64,000 nt of DNA from Temnothorax longispinosus (GCF_030848805.1 NC_092365.1:8308001-8372000), one strand, 5' to 3'; positions 9,293 to 18,319 are shown, numbered from the stretch's first letter. Program-made: numbers and translations. The notes: generated by a model from the sequence alone, not told the origin.

Positions 9293-10119
9293 ATGACTCA
9301 GTATTCGTTAACGGTTTCCGCCGACATATCTATAACGTTCACGCTGACCGGGAAGAGCAGCATCCTCGCAGAGCACTATTTTCCCGCCGTCGATCTGAGC
9401 GACGGTGACTATGAGCTCGGTCTAACGTGTTTTGAGACTTATCACACGATTCCAAACGTGAATTCTTCGAACAATAAATTTTATTTCGACGAGGATGACA
9501 CGGAAATTACGATTCCCGAGGGATCGTACGAGATACGAGCCATACATGAGTTTTTGAAACGCGAAATTTCACGAAAACGCCCGCGACGCGTAAATCGTTC
9601 CAACGATGATCGTACGTTGGTCGCGAATATCGCGCGAGAGGCGACCGCTCGCGCGAACGGCTACGAAGACGAGGCCGCGGAATACCCGATAGTGCTCTGC
9701 GCAAATTACAATACGATGAAGAGCAAGATTAAATGCGCTTTCAGAGTGAACTTTAACAAACCGAACAACGTTGGATCGCTGCTGGATTCTCGTCGAAGCG
9801 TATATTGCAGCCGAAACAGTGGCACGAGTCGGACGCGTCGATTAATATTATCAACGTAAACATTATCCGCGTGGAGTGTAACGTGACCGCGGGTGCGTAC
9901 AGCAACGGCAAACGTGTTCACACGATACACGAATTTTTACCGAGCGTACCACCGGGATATAAGATACCGGAAACGCCGGCGCAGATCATTTACCTGCCGA
10001 TCATCGCGCGAAGCGTTACGAATCTAACGATACGCGTCACGGATCAAGACGGACGATTGCTCGATTGTCGAGGAGAAGAGGTCACCGTCAGATTGCACAT
10101 ACGACGGCGACAGCGATAA
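9293..10119 (+). pseudogene. mCP: Minor capsid (penton-like) protein, copy 1 (frameshifted)
   Basis: ORFs 9293-9859 and 9805-10119 together cover the protein seen in copies 2 and 3. Shared motifs are L-T-G-K-S-S-I-L-A, Y-F-P-A-V-D-L-S-D-G-D-Y-E-L-G-L, an E-T-Y-H-T-I-P-N-V block, I-P-E-G-S-Y-E and the C-terminal V-P-P-G-Y-K and I-Y-L-P-I-I-A-R-S. A frameshift lies at about 9795. The size of roughly 270 residues and the beta-rich composition fit the single jelly-roll penton of Polintons. The start chosen is the ATG just after the Transib target duplication. Confidence 0.8.
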
Positions 10120-10134
10120 CGCCCGACGTGTGAC

Positions 10135-10338
10135 ATGCTCGTGTTGAACGACTCGGAGCACGCGACAGATAAGAATATCTTTACAACTGCGACGATCGAC
10201 GATATCATCAAATCGACATTCGGTAGCGTTAAAACAGAGACGAAAACAGAGACGAGAAAGAAGCTCAATGCATCGAACGTTCAATTTTTACATTTTATCT
10301 CTGGGATTCGCGGTACGAAACATCTGAACGATGACTGA
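10135..10338 (+). CDS. Small conserved basic protein upstream of MCP, copy 1
   Basis: A 67-codon ORF starting M-L-V-L-N and overlapping the MCP start by eight bases. It is matched by small ORFs in the same slot of copy 2 (15821-15955) and copy 3 (49020-49235). Conserved parts are the M-L-V-L-N start, a Lys/Arg-rich middle and a C-terminal L-x-A-S/A-N-x-x-F-L segment. Preservation of position and ends in three divergent copies argues for a real gene, perhaps a small capsid or core protein. Function unknown. Confidence 0.65.
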   Translation: MLVLNDSEHATDKNIFTTATIDDIIKSTFGSVKTETKTETRKKLNASNVQFLHFISGIRGTKHLNDD

Positions 10339-11374
10339 AATTCTTAACATCGGAGGCGAGCCGGTCTTTGACGATCGCATCGTCAAGATCGAGACTCACA
10401 CGTACAACCCGTACGCCAACACTACGTTCGAGTATAGCGACGAGATACGAATACCCATACAACAGCAGGATCTATATACGTTGCCATGCGAAAGTTTTCT
10501 CTACGTCGAAGGAACATTGACGGTGACCAGAGCAGCTGACCAAGCCGATAACGTGGTATTGGGGAATAATTACGTCGCGTTCATGTTCGATGAGATTCGA
10601 TACGAGCTCGACGGTGTGGAGATTGATCACTGCAGAAACGTAGGAATAACCAGCACGCTCAAGAACTACGTAACGGTATTGTCCGACAGAAGCGTGATCC
10701 TGAGAAACGCCGGCTGGGAACCACATAATAACGCGAATGGATACTTCAATTTCTGCGTACCGCTCAACTTGTTACTGGGATTTTGCGAGGATTACAAACG
10801 CGTGATGATCAACGCTTGTTACGAATTAATCTTGATACGATCGCGCACCGACAACAATTGTCTGGTGGGAAGTCGCGTTGGAGCCTACTCAAACTACTCA
10901 AGATACAGTGGCGAATGCCTCACGTGGTATTGAGCGAGATTAACAAGCTGTCGATGCTGCGCGCCTTGGAAAACGGACGATATCTAAGTATGGGTTTCCG
11001 TTCGTGGGATCTGTACGAGTATCCCCTGTTGCAGAACACGACCAAGCACTCGTGGGCCATTAAGACCGCGACTCAGCTTGAGAAACCGCGATACGTCGTT
11101 TTCGCTCTGCAGACAGGTCGGAAGAACGTCATGTCCGCTGACACGAGCCGATTCGACGACTGCAAATTGACCAACGTGAAACTCTACCTAAACTCGGAAG
11201 TCTATCCGTACGACGACTTTAATTTGGACTTTGGTAAACACAGATGGGCTATTCTGTACGATATGTACGCGCGTTTCTGCAAGGGCTATTACGGATACGA
11301 ATATCTCGAGCCGAGTCTCACCGTTCGACTTTTCTCCGTAACGGCCCGTTCGTGATCATCGATTGCTCTCGACA
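10331..11374 (+). pseudogene. MCP: Double-jelly-roll major capsid protein, copy 1, 5' part
   Basis: It matches the intact MCP at 14626-15828: I-L-N-I-G-G-E-P, the H-T-Y-N-P-Y-A-N block, R-I-P-I-Q-Q-Q-D-L-Y-T-L-P, F-M-F-D-E-I-R-Y-E-L, F-N-F-C-V-P-L, W-R-M-P-H-V and Y-L-N-S-E-V-Y-P-Y-D-D. A frameshift near 10870-10920 divides it into two ORFs. It is cut at 11374 by Polinton copy 2; the remaining C-terminal codons lie at 25663-25816. Family identity follows from the insect 'double jelly roll-like' proteins I know. It forms the capsid shell. Confidence 0.9.
11367..11374 (+). repeat. Left target-site duplication of Polinton copy 2 (TCTCGACA)
   Basis: TCTCGACA here is repeated exactly at 25655-25662, at the other end of copy 2. 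Both belong to the same codons of the interrupted MCP gene, so the duplication reads as the footprint of one integration. Polintons usually make 6-bp duplications, so eight bases is unusual. Confidence 0.8.
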
Positions 11375-11926
11375 GTAGGTAAGCAACGTTTGTTCTAAGC
11401 CATGGGGCAATGAGGGGTGGTGAGGGGCGGGGGGGAACCGCGGGCGGGGGGACCGCGGGGGAGGGGGGAACCGCGCGTTTCAGCGCCGCGGGGGAGGGGG
11501 AGGGGGGACCCGCGCGTTTCGGCGCCGCGGGGGAGGGGGAGGGGGGGAACCGCGTTTTTCAGGCGTCGCGGGGGAGGGGGAGGGAGGAACCGCGTTTTCC
11601 GGCGCCGCGGGGTGAGGGGGTCTGCGTTTTCCGGCGCCGCGGGGTGAGGGGATCCGCGTTTTCCGGCGCCGCGGGGCAACCGCGTTTCCGCCGCGCCGCG
11701 GGGCGAGGGGGGGATCCGCGTTTTCGCCGCGCCGCGGAGCGTTCGCGTTTTCGGGCGCCGCGGGGCGAGGGGACCCGCGTTCGCGTTTCGCCGCGCCACG
11801 GAGTCCGCGTGACGTCACACGGCACGCTCGCGTTATCTCTCCCTCGTAGATGTTTCTTTCCCGTCCCTCATTCGTCTTCTCGTTCGCGCGGTGTCTCGCC
11901 CCCGTCCCCCCCCCCGTTTGCGTTCA
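11375..11926. repeat. Left terminal inverted repeat of Polinton copy 2 (GC-rich)
   Basis: About 550 bases with a repeated GCGCCGCGGGG/CCGCGTTTT theme, inverted at 25078-25654. A GTGACGTCAC palindrome (a CRE-like site) lies near 11808 and again in the right copy. The repeat is so GC-rich that it yields long ORFs on both strands, which I discard. The related sequence at 28740-29231 is the right terminal repeat of copy 1. Confidence 0.85.
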
Positions 11927-12109
11927 CAATCGCGTTTAAATAAATTTATATTATACATAGAAAATTTGCTTACCACCGCAGGATTTGAACCAGAAATCCC
12001 TAACTCGGTCACCTTCAGAATTCAGGCCATTGTCTCTTAATTTACACAATAATATGTATACACTAAAATACTGCAGGCTATTTACACAGGCTATTTACAC
12101 AGTTAAAAT

Positions 12110-12562
12110 TTACACAAAAACACACATAGGACACAGATTACACGGTGAAATCAGATATAATGTGTCTCCACAAGATGAACAAAAGAGACCATCTATGAGG
12201 ATATACGGACATGTGGCATGTCTGCGAACAGCGTATAACATCGAGAACAATCCGTGTATTCTGACAATGCATGACGCACAAAACTTCATATGTCCTGGAG
12301 TAAAATAAAAGTATATGCAACACATCTTTGTCAGAGGGTGTAACATATTCACTTCTGCTTGATTCAACACTCTGAAAATTTCGTCCGGAATATCCTCATC
12401 AGACATTTCACTATCATAACACGAATCGTCCGACAATAATGCTTCATCATCAACTTCCATTTCTTCAACGTTTGCTTCAACTTCCATTTCATGTCCTTCA
12501 AACTGTAATTCTTCGAAATCCATTTTTACTTTAATGATGAAACCGCGGTGTTGCACTAACAC
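12110..12562 (-). CDS. Unknown acidic, Cys-rich ORF near left end of copy 2
   Basis: A 150-codon ORF whose likely start is the internal Met of M-D-F-E-E-L. It has an acidic N-terminus (E-M-E-V-D-D-E-A-L-L-S-D-D) followed by Cys pairs C-A-S-C, C-S-S-C-G-D and C-N-L-C-P-M-C that could form a zinc-ribbon-like fold. It lies between the terminal repeat and the RNase-H-like gene and points outward. No family recognised. The C-terminus reaches into repeat-like sequence and may be exonic rather than a single ORF. Confidence 0.4.
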   Translation of the reverse strand: MLVQHRGFIIKVKMDFEELQFEGHEMEVEANVEEMEVDDEALLSDDSCYDSEMSDEDIPDEIFRVLNQAEVNMLHPLTKMCCIYFYFTPGHMKFCASCIVRIHGLFSMLYAVRRHATCPYILIDGLFCSSCGDTLYLISPCNLCPMCVFV

Positions 12563-12741
12563 GTCTAAATCAATTAGACGTTATATTATCCACCGTCTTC
12601 TCGACCGTCCTCTATTCTTTCCCAATATATTTGGTAATAGAGAAACATCCAGTTCGATTGGCGATTGGCGATTCCGATTTCGCGACGGATGCTTTCCAGG
12701 AAAAAATCTACAAACGCATATATGCGGCCTCTCTCTTCGCT

Positions 12742-12993
12742 TCATACGATGTCTCTTTTAAACATTTCATGATCATCAAAATCCCGCCACATTAGTATTT
12801 CACGACATTCATATAATTTGAGAAACTTCCGATGCGATCGGAGATCGGCGATTCCGATTTCCCGACGGATCAGATATCTCGTTACATCGACGGTCTGCGG
12901 ATCCCCATTCCTCACGAACGGATCGTTGATTTTCACGATCGGTTTCCCTTCAGGATAGAACACTGGTTTGCAAAGTTCTGCATACTCGCTCAT
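12742..12993 (-). CDS. Unknown 83-codon ORF, copy 2 left region
   Basis: The ORF starts M-S-E-Y-A-E-L-C and contains I-N-D-P-F-V-R-N-G and T-R-Y-L-I-R-R-E-I-G-I-A-D-L-R-S-H-R-K. A degenerate repeat of the last part (R-R-E-I-G-I-A) occurs just downstream at about 12640-12690 in the same strand, so a local duplication has happened. It may be the first exon of the acidic ORF at 12110-12562. Unrecognised. Confidence 0.35.
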   Translation of the reverse strand: MSEYAELCKPVFYPEGKPIVKINDPFVRNGDPQTVDVTRYLIRREIGIADLRSHRKFLKLYECREILMWRDFDDHEMFKRDIV

Positions 12994-13015
12994 ATCACGT
13001 TAAATTCGGTGGGCC

Positions 13016-13334
13016 TTGATATACAGTAGCATTAAGATGGCCAGAACCAATTGTCTGTATAAGCCGCACAATCAAGCACGCCAACCGACTGCTCTTACTT
13101 CTAGTCCTCGACTACTGAGCGTACCATCAAATTCATCCTTCTACATCTCACTATTGTCACATCGTTTGTTTATCATATCTAATTTCACCATGATCTCAGC
13201 ATCCATACAATTGCACCTTCCGAAAAATCTGCGATGTGCAGTTTTGCACGTGTGCAATGAAGTCACCGCGAGACATATTCTCGAAAACGATATCGCACCA
13301 TTAACTTTCAATGGTTTAATCTGTAATACTGCTA
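13016..13334 (+). repeat. Direct repeat partner of the region upstream of pPolB
   Basis: The stretch from CTCGACTACTGAGCG to GCAGTTTTGCACGTGT matches 23240-23420 in the same orientation, with scattered differences. The two copies lie at opposite ends of the copy 2 gene block (downstream of the RNase-H-like gene and upstream of pPolB), about 10 kb apart. A direct repeat flanking the gene block hints at a past rearrangement or circular permutation of copy 2. The 113-codon ORF here is not supported as a gene. Confidence 0.65.
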
Positions 13335-13960
13335 TTGAACAGCTATTAAACAGCTAAAAACAGCTATCAAACAGCTATTGAACCGCCATGAAACAGCTAA
13401 AAACAGCTATCAAACAGCTCTTGAACCGCTATGAAACAGCTATCAAACAGCTATTGAACCGCCATGAAACAGCTAAAAACAGCTAAAAACAGCTATCAAA
13501 CAGCTCTTGAACCGCTATGAAACAGCTAAAAACAGCTAAAAACAGCTATTGAACAGCTATCAAACAACTAAAAACAGCTATCAAACAGCTATCAAACAGC
13601 TATTGAACCGCTATGAAACAGCTAAAAACAGCTAAAAACAGCTAAAAACAGCTAAAAACAGCTATCAAACAGCTCTTGAACAGCTATCAAACAACTAAAA
13701 CAGCTATTGAACCGCTATGAAACAGCTAAAAAACAGCTATCAAATAGCTCTTGAACAGCTATCAAACAACTAAAAACAGCTATCAGTATAACTGCGATCT
13801 GTATAACCGCTATTGAACAGCTATCAAACAACTAAAACAGCTATCAGTATAACTGCGATCTGTATAACCGCTATTGAACCGCTATCAAACTTCTTTTAAA
13901 CAACTAAAAAAAACAGCTCTTGAACAGCTAAAACATCTATATTATACCACAAAGTATGTA
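13335..13960. repeat. AACAGCTATC minisatellite, copy 2
   Basis: About sixty units of 10-11 bases, mostly AACAGCTATCA, AACAGCTAAA and GAACCGCTATG, arranged in higher-order runs. No ORF of note. It lies directly downstream (minus strand) of the RNase-H-like gene. A similar degenerate repeat occurs beside the fibre-like gene of copy 1. Confidence 0.9.
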
Positions 13961-13979
13961 GGAAAAAGAAATAAAACAT

Positions 13980-14546
13980 TTATATATATATACATGTATA
14001 GTTTATTTCAAAAAAATATAATTTTTTCTGGTGTCGCGACCACCAGTTAAATATTTTTAATACATTTTGTAATGCGCAATTCTTAACATGTTTTTCGCAT
14101 CTTACAGTATTAGTAACATCTAGATTATTTAAAGATTCGATATCTTCGTAATCTGCATCCAAAGTCTCAATTTTTAGATGTTTTCTCGCTTTATTCTCAA
14201 GCAGATCCACCAGCCATTCTCGTTTCTGGCATCCCTTGACGTACACAAAAGTCGACGTCTCGTCGCCCTCTCCAAGTACGGCCGATGTAATTAGATGTTT
14301 CGCCATGCTGTAGGACACGTTTCCGTCCTCCCATCGTAGTCTATGGTGATTCGCAATCAACCAGGAAGCGCATGATCTGTCGGACTTCGTGAGGAGACTC
14401 CATGGCATGGGACATGTAAAAATGTAATGCGCCAAAACGGTCCCGTTTCTCAGAACCGCCACCTCTTTCACGACAAATTTCATCCCGACGGTGAATCCTT
14501 GCAGATCGACAAACGTCGGTACGATCATGACGAAACGACGGAGCAA
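13980..14546 (-). CDS. RNase-H-fold-like conserved Polinton protein, copy 2 (open frame)
   Basis: An ORF of up to 188 codons; the true start may be the Met before I-V-P-T-F at codon 7. It shares with 25977-26569 and 51691-52194 a V-D-L-Q-G-F motif, a V-L-R-N-G strand, P-W-S-L-L-T, H-H-x-L-x-W-x-D-G, Y-V-K-G-x-x-K-x-x-W-L and C-x-x-H-x-K-N-C-A-x-x-N-V. Alternating strands, the early Asp and the late His-Cys-Ala-Asn motif resemble DEDD-type 3'-5' exonucleases, but this is a structural guess. The gene follows MCP in all three copies. Confidence 0.7.
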   Translation of the reverse strand: MLRRFVMIVPTFVDLQGFTVGMKFVVKEVAVLRNGTVLAHYIFTCPMPWSLLTKSDRSCASWLIANHHRLRWEDGNVSYSMAKHLITSAVLGEGDETSTFVYVKGCQKREWLVDLLENKARKHLKIETLDADYEDIESLNNLDVTNTVRCEKHVKNCALQNVLKIFNWWSRHQKKLYFFEINYTCIYI

Positions 14547-14625
14547 TCTGTATCTTATCGCGGTACATCAGTGTCTCTTATATTGTAATATCTGCTTATA
14601 TTGCAATATCTGCTGATATTGCAAT

Positions 14626-15828
14626 TTACATGAGTTTGCGCACTACATTAGACAGCGGGCAGTATTCGATTACGCGATCATGCAAGATGAGACAATAGGC
14701 GGTAGTATTTGCAGGTACATTTTCTTTACAATCAAATTCTATTCGCACATCCACGGTGGCGCTCTTGACAGATTCGTTTTGTCGCGAGCAATCGATGACA
14801 ACAAAAGGTCCTTCCACTAGGAATGTATACAAGCTGCAAAGCGTATCGAAGGAATCGTATCCGTAATAAGTTTTACGAAAACGCGCATACATATCGAAAA
14901 GAACGGCGTATCGATTTTTACCAAAATCCAGATTCATGTCATCGTACGGATAAAATTCGGAGTTTAGATAAAGTTTCACGTTGGTCAAATTACAATCATC
15001 GAATACGCTAACATTTTGAGACATGATATTCTTGCGGCCGGTCTGCAGCGCAAAGATAACGTACCGCGGCTTCTCCAGCTGAGTCGCCGTTTTGACGGCC
15101 CACGAATGCTTGGTCGTGCTCTGCAACATGGGATATTCATACAGATCCCACGAACGGAAACTGACACTAAGATATCGCCCGCTTTCCAAGGCCCGTAGCA
15201 TAGATAGCTTATTGACCTCGTTTAATGTAACGTGAGGCATTCGCCACTGTATTTTAAACAATTCGATTTCCGGCTCCGTCGCAGGATTTCCTACAATGCA
15301 ATTGTTATCGCTACGCGCTCGTATCAAAATTAATTCGTGACGAGCGTTAACAACCACGCGTTTGTAATCTTCGCAAAAGCCCAGCAACAACTTGAGCGGT
15401 ACGCAAAAGTTGAAGTATCCTTCCGGTATGCTCGATGTAACGTCCCAGCCAGCATTCCGCATGAGTTGAGAATCATTATACGATAGCGATACGTAGTTCT
15501 TGATGGTACTGGTTATGCCAACGTTTCTGTTGCGATCAATCTCCACACCGTTGAGCTCGTATCGAATTTCATCAAACATGAACGCCACGCAATTATTCGC
15601 AAGCGTTGTCACAGACTCGTCATTTTTTCTCTTTATTACCAATCGTCCTTCAACGTAGAGAAAGCTCTCGCACGGCAACGTGTATAAATCCTGCTGTTGT
15701 ATGGGTATTCTTATCTCATCGTTATGTCCAAACGTTGTGTTGGCGTACGGATTGTACGTGTGTGTCTCAATCTTGACGACGCTATCGTCAAAGATCGGTT
15801 CACCTCCAATGTTTAAGATATTAGCCAT
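14626..15828 (-). CDS. MCP: Double-jelly-roll major capsid protein, copy 2 (intact)
   Basis: 400 codons from ATG (M-A-N-I-L-N-I-G-G), the only unbroken MCP here. Conserved blocks are the R-I-P-I-Q-Q-Q-D-L-Y-T-L-P stretch (about residues 38-50), F-M-F-D-E-I-R-Y-E-L-N-G-V-E-I-D (about 82-97), F-N-F-C-V-P-L-K-L-L-L-G-F, Q-W-R-M-P-H-V, and the C-terminal D-V-R-I-E-F-D-C. Its length is shorter than the 550-650 residues of many Polinton MCPs but matches the compact insect 'double jelly roll-like' family. A TTG-initiated extension of four codons is possible but the ATG is preferred. It overlaps the small upstream ORF by eight bases. Confidence 0.9.
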   Translation of the reverse strand: MANILNIGGEPIFDDSVVKIETHTYNPYANTTFGHNDEIRIPIQQQDLYTLPCESFLYVEGRLVIKRKNDESVTTLANNCVAFMFDEIRYELNGVEIDRNRNVGITSTIKNYVSLSYNDSQLMRNAGWDVTSSIPEGYFNFCVPLKLLLGFCEDYKRVVVNARHELILIRARSDNNCIVGNPATEPEIELFKIQWRMPHVTLNEVNKLSMLRALESGRYLSVSFRSWDLYEYPMLQSTTKHSWAVKTATQLEKPRYVIFALQTGRKNIMSQNVSVFDDCNLTNVKLYLNSEFYPYDDMNLDFGKNRYAVLFDMYARFRKTYYGYDSFDTLCSLYTFLVEGPFVVIDCSRQNESVKSATVDVRIEFDCKENVPANTTAYCLILHDRVIEYCPLSNVVRKLM

Positions 15829-15955
15829 TTCGTACGACAAAACCCAATGATTTCAAAAATTCAATGTTCGACGCAGTGAGTTTCTTCTTTGGCGATCGGA
15901 TTGTCTTTTTGTTTCTCGTCTGTTGCACCTGCTCAGCTTCGTTCAGTACGAGCAT
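15821..15955 (-). CDS. Small conserved basic protein upstream of MCP, copy 2
   Basis: Forty-four codons, M-L-V-L-N-E-A-E to L-G-F-V-V-R-N-G, too short for most ORF cut-offs. It is the same slot and family as 10135-10338 and 49020-49235: conserved start, Lys/Arg-rich middle, and C-terminal L-T-A-S-N-x-x-F-L-x-S-L-G-F-V-V-R-N. Its stop overlaps the MCP start, which suggests coupled expression from one transcript. Function unknown. Confidence 0.7.
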   Translation of the reverse strand: MLVLNEAEQVQQTRNKKTIRSPKKKLTASNIEFLKSLGFVVRNG

Positions 15956-15961
15956 CTCACG

Positions 15962-16685
15962 TTATCGCTGTCGTCTTCGTACATGCAGTCTAACGGTGAT
16001 CTCTTCTCCACGAAAATCAATCAATCGACCGGCCTGATCCACGACGCGAAGCGTCAAGTCCGAAATGCTCCGTACGATGATCGGAAGGTAAATGATCTGT
16101 GCCGGCGTTTCCGATATCTTATATCCTGGTGGCACGCTCGGTGAAAACTCGTGTATCGTGCACGTACTTGTCGTTGCTGTACGCACCCGCGGTCACGTTA
16201 CACTCTATGCGAATGATGTTTACGTTGATGATATTTAGCGGAACATCCGATTCGTGCAATTGTCGCGGCTCCAGCACGCGATTCGCTGAAAATCCCAGCA
16301 GCGATCCAATGTTGTTCGGTTTTGTGAAATTTATCCGATAAGCGCACTTGATCTCGCTCTTCATCGTATTGTTATTAGCATGAATAATAATCAATGGGTG
16401 CGGTTCATCTTCGTTTGTCGAGACATTATTGGATTGGTCCCATAAAAGAGCGCGTTTCAGATACATGTCTATATCACGCAGTTCATACAATCCTTCGGGA
16501 ATGGTAATCTCCTTGTCGTCGTCATAGTAGAATTTATTGTTTGACGAATTTACATTCGGTATCGTGTGATAGGTTTCAAAATCTGTTAGACCGAGCTCGT
16601 AATCGCCATCGCTCAAATCCACGGCGGGAAAGTAGCTTACCGCGAGGATGCTGCTCTTGCCGGTGAGCGTAAATGTCAGTGACAT
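15962..16685 (-). pseudogene. mCP: Minor capsid (penton-like) protein, copy 2 (one frameshift)
   Basis: It starts M-S-L-T-F-T-L-T-G-K-S-S-I-L-A and continues Y-F-P-A-V-D-L-S-D-G-D-Y-E-L-G-L. The first ORF is open to about 16150, then a frameshift just before the H-E-F-S-P-S-V-P-P-G-Y-K block moves the C-terminal 70 codons into another frame (to 15962). An upstream open extension to 16790 is the overlapping end of PRO and not part of this gene. The short spacing to the small ORF and MCP is the same as in copies 1 and 3. Confidence 0.82.
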
Positions 16686-16704
16686 GTTTGAATAAATACT
16701 GAGA

Positions 16705-17091
16705 TTAAACAGCGTAACGCCGGTCTTTAAATTGATTGTCAACCGACTGTAGAAAACGCAGACACAGTTGTCCGCAATTGCTCTGATCATATCGCTGATA
16801 AGGTGTGCGATTGTACTCTATTACATTGTTCTCTAGATACTGCGTCAATTCTCTCGGTGGTCGAAGATTGCCAAAACTGTCGAAATATATGGCACGATCT
16901 CCCCTCTTCGCGTACGCCACCCAGTGAGTACCCGGTCCCTCAGTATTATCCAAATTCACAATACCGCTCTCGTTTCGACGTATACCGCCGATCGGTAACG
17001 AGTGGCGCATGAAAATACCTCTAAAATATGGAATGCGCATACGTTTTGCCAATTGTTGCAGTTGTACATTGGTAGTTACACCCTTGGGGAT
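16705..17091 (-). pseudogene. PRO: Adenain-like cysteine protease, copy 2 (start codon lost)
   Basis: The full catalytic set is visible: G-T-H-W-V-A-Y, Y-F-D-S-F-G and Q-S-N-C-G-Q-L-C-L-R-F-L. The codon aligned with the ATG of copy 1 is ATC here, so initiation is lost, although the frame stays open upstream into antisense DUF8207 sequence (to 17313). Its 3' end overlaps the mCP 5' region. The frame would otherwise encode about 128 residues, short of the roughly 200 of adenain but like the other copies here. Confidence 0.85.
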
Positions 17092-17153
17092 TTTTAGCGT
17101 CTCTTCGACGTTTTTTTTTTCTCGAGGCTCCCCGTCCGCGATCGAAAGGTCCA
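17092..17153 (-). pseudogene. Deletion junction: last codons of PLA2/pVI gene, copy 2
   Basis: The minus strand reads K-K-T-S-K-R-R then stop, identical to the end of the PLA2/pVI gene of copy 1 (6770-6792). Just beyond it (about 17125-17150) the sequence switches to the DUF8207-like gene on the other strand. So roughly 2 kb holding the ATPase, the Cys-rich gene, most of the PLA2 gene and the N-terminus of DUF8207 were removed in one step. Confidence 0.8.
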
Positions 17154-17948
17154 TTGAATGAACCACCGATAACCTCTGCACCTTCCGTACAACCCACAGT
17201 GCTCGCAAACAAAGATGTTTTCGAAACCTCGAATGACCCACTCGTGACGTCCGTTCGACAGCAGTTGCAAACATCTGAGGGTCAAGAAACGTTGCGAGAT
17301 CAATTGGGTCCATTGAGCCAAAAGTATGTCGGGGCAGTTCTGAGCGGCGATCAAGAAAGCGGTATGGACATCGCGTACGGTGTTAAATTCACCAACGATG
17401 GAATGATGCTCGGTAATAAACGTTTTGACGTGAACTACGCGGACAAGATAATTATCGACGGCATACGATACAATGGCACACGCGGTCTTTTCGAATTAAT
17501 CTTTAAGAAATATCCCGATCATGATATCTACACAGAGGACGATATGCAAACATACAAGAGCATTCTGTTGATGACGAGTGCTCATAAACGCAATTATGAT
17601 GCCCACGCTCAAATAAAGGGCAACGGGGGATACAAGTACACACATATAATCGGGCCGTTGATTTCGGGTAAAAAAGCTGGAAAAGGTATACCGCGTGCCA
17701 TGACAGGCAACAAGATCGACCATATAATTGCATCGTCGATTTCGGGTAAAAAAGCTGGAAAAGGTATACCGCGTGCCATGACATTAAACGACAACAAGAT
17801 CGATTATGTTCATTGGGACGATCCCAACGAGCTTGTAGATCGTCTCCGATTGCTCGAAGCTTCGCGCCTAGCGGGTCACACCGGTCACGATAACGAAATC
17901 CTGTCGATTATCGAGGAACTTCGCGAGGCTGGACTTATTATAAATTAA
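17154..17948 (+). pseudogene. DUF8207-like conserved Polinton protein, copy 2 (N-terminus deleted)
   Basis: The open frame covers the C-terminal 240 or so residues: F-E-T-S-N-D, L-G-N-K-R-F-D-V-N, G-T-R-G-L-F-E-L-I-F, Y-T-E-D-D, D-Y-V-H-W-D-D and I-I-E-E-L-R-E-A-G-L-I-I-N. The basic helical N-terminus present in copies 1 and 3 is gone, and the Met at 17154 is fortuitous. A tandem duplication of about 78 bases near 17664-17785 repeats I-S-G-K-K-A-G-K-G-I-P-R-A-M-T. Function unknown; the strict conservation of the C-terminal tail suggests a binding interface. Confidence 0.78.
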
Positions 17949-17983
17949 GTGGCGCGACAGCGAGTCATTCAATCAACATCGAA

Positions 17984-18319
17984 ATGCCGATCAACAAGTT
18001 TGGTATATCGCTCGGAAGAGGCGGTGCGGAACCGTACTATCAATGGAGAGGATTAATAAGAAATTACGTGCGCGATAACGCTCTTTGCATGGTCGCCACC
18101 GACTTTGACGCGAAATCGCGCAAGATTCGATGGATAGCGCCGCCTGTAGATGATGGCGATGCAGCCAATAAACGTTACGTGCAGCAAAGCGTGCAAATTT
18201 TGAAAGATCGACAGGATGAAATGGAGAGAAAGATGGCCGCATTCCAGAATACCGTGCAAACTACCCTAAACGAACTTCAAAAGATGATTCATGATGTAAT
18301 TGCGAATCATCGCGAATAG
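17984..18319 (+). CDS. Putative fibre-like coiled-coil protein, copy 2 (open frame)
   Basis: A 111-codon ORF beginning M-P-I-N-K-F-G. Motifs are Y-Y-Q-W-R-G-L-I-R-N-Y-V-R-D-N-A-L-C, T-D-F-D-A-K-S-R-K-I-R and D-G-D-A-A-N-K-R-Y-V, then about 40 residues of charged heptads ending in N-H-R-E. It is 35 bases after the DUF8207-like stop and 45 before the INT ATG, so the three probably share a transcript. Shorter than the copy 3 version, which has a longer coiled coil. Fibre function is inferred from the DAxNKxYV motif. Confidence 0.65.
   Translation: MPINKFGISLGRGGAEPYYQWRGLIRNYVRDNALCMVATDFDAKSRKIRWIAPPVDDGDAANKRYVQQSVQILKDRQDEMERKMAAFQNTVQTTLNELQKMIHDVIANHRE

Noticed and set aside
16705..17313. 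A 202-codon protease with a novel N-terminal domain
   Set aside because: The upstream 70 codons are the antisense of the DUF8207-like gene, brought next to PRO by the internal deletion in copy 2.
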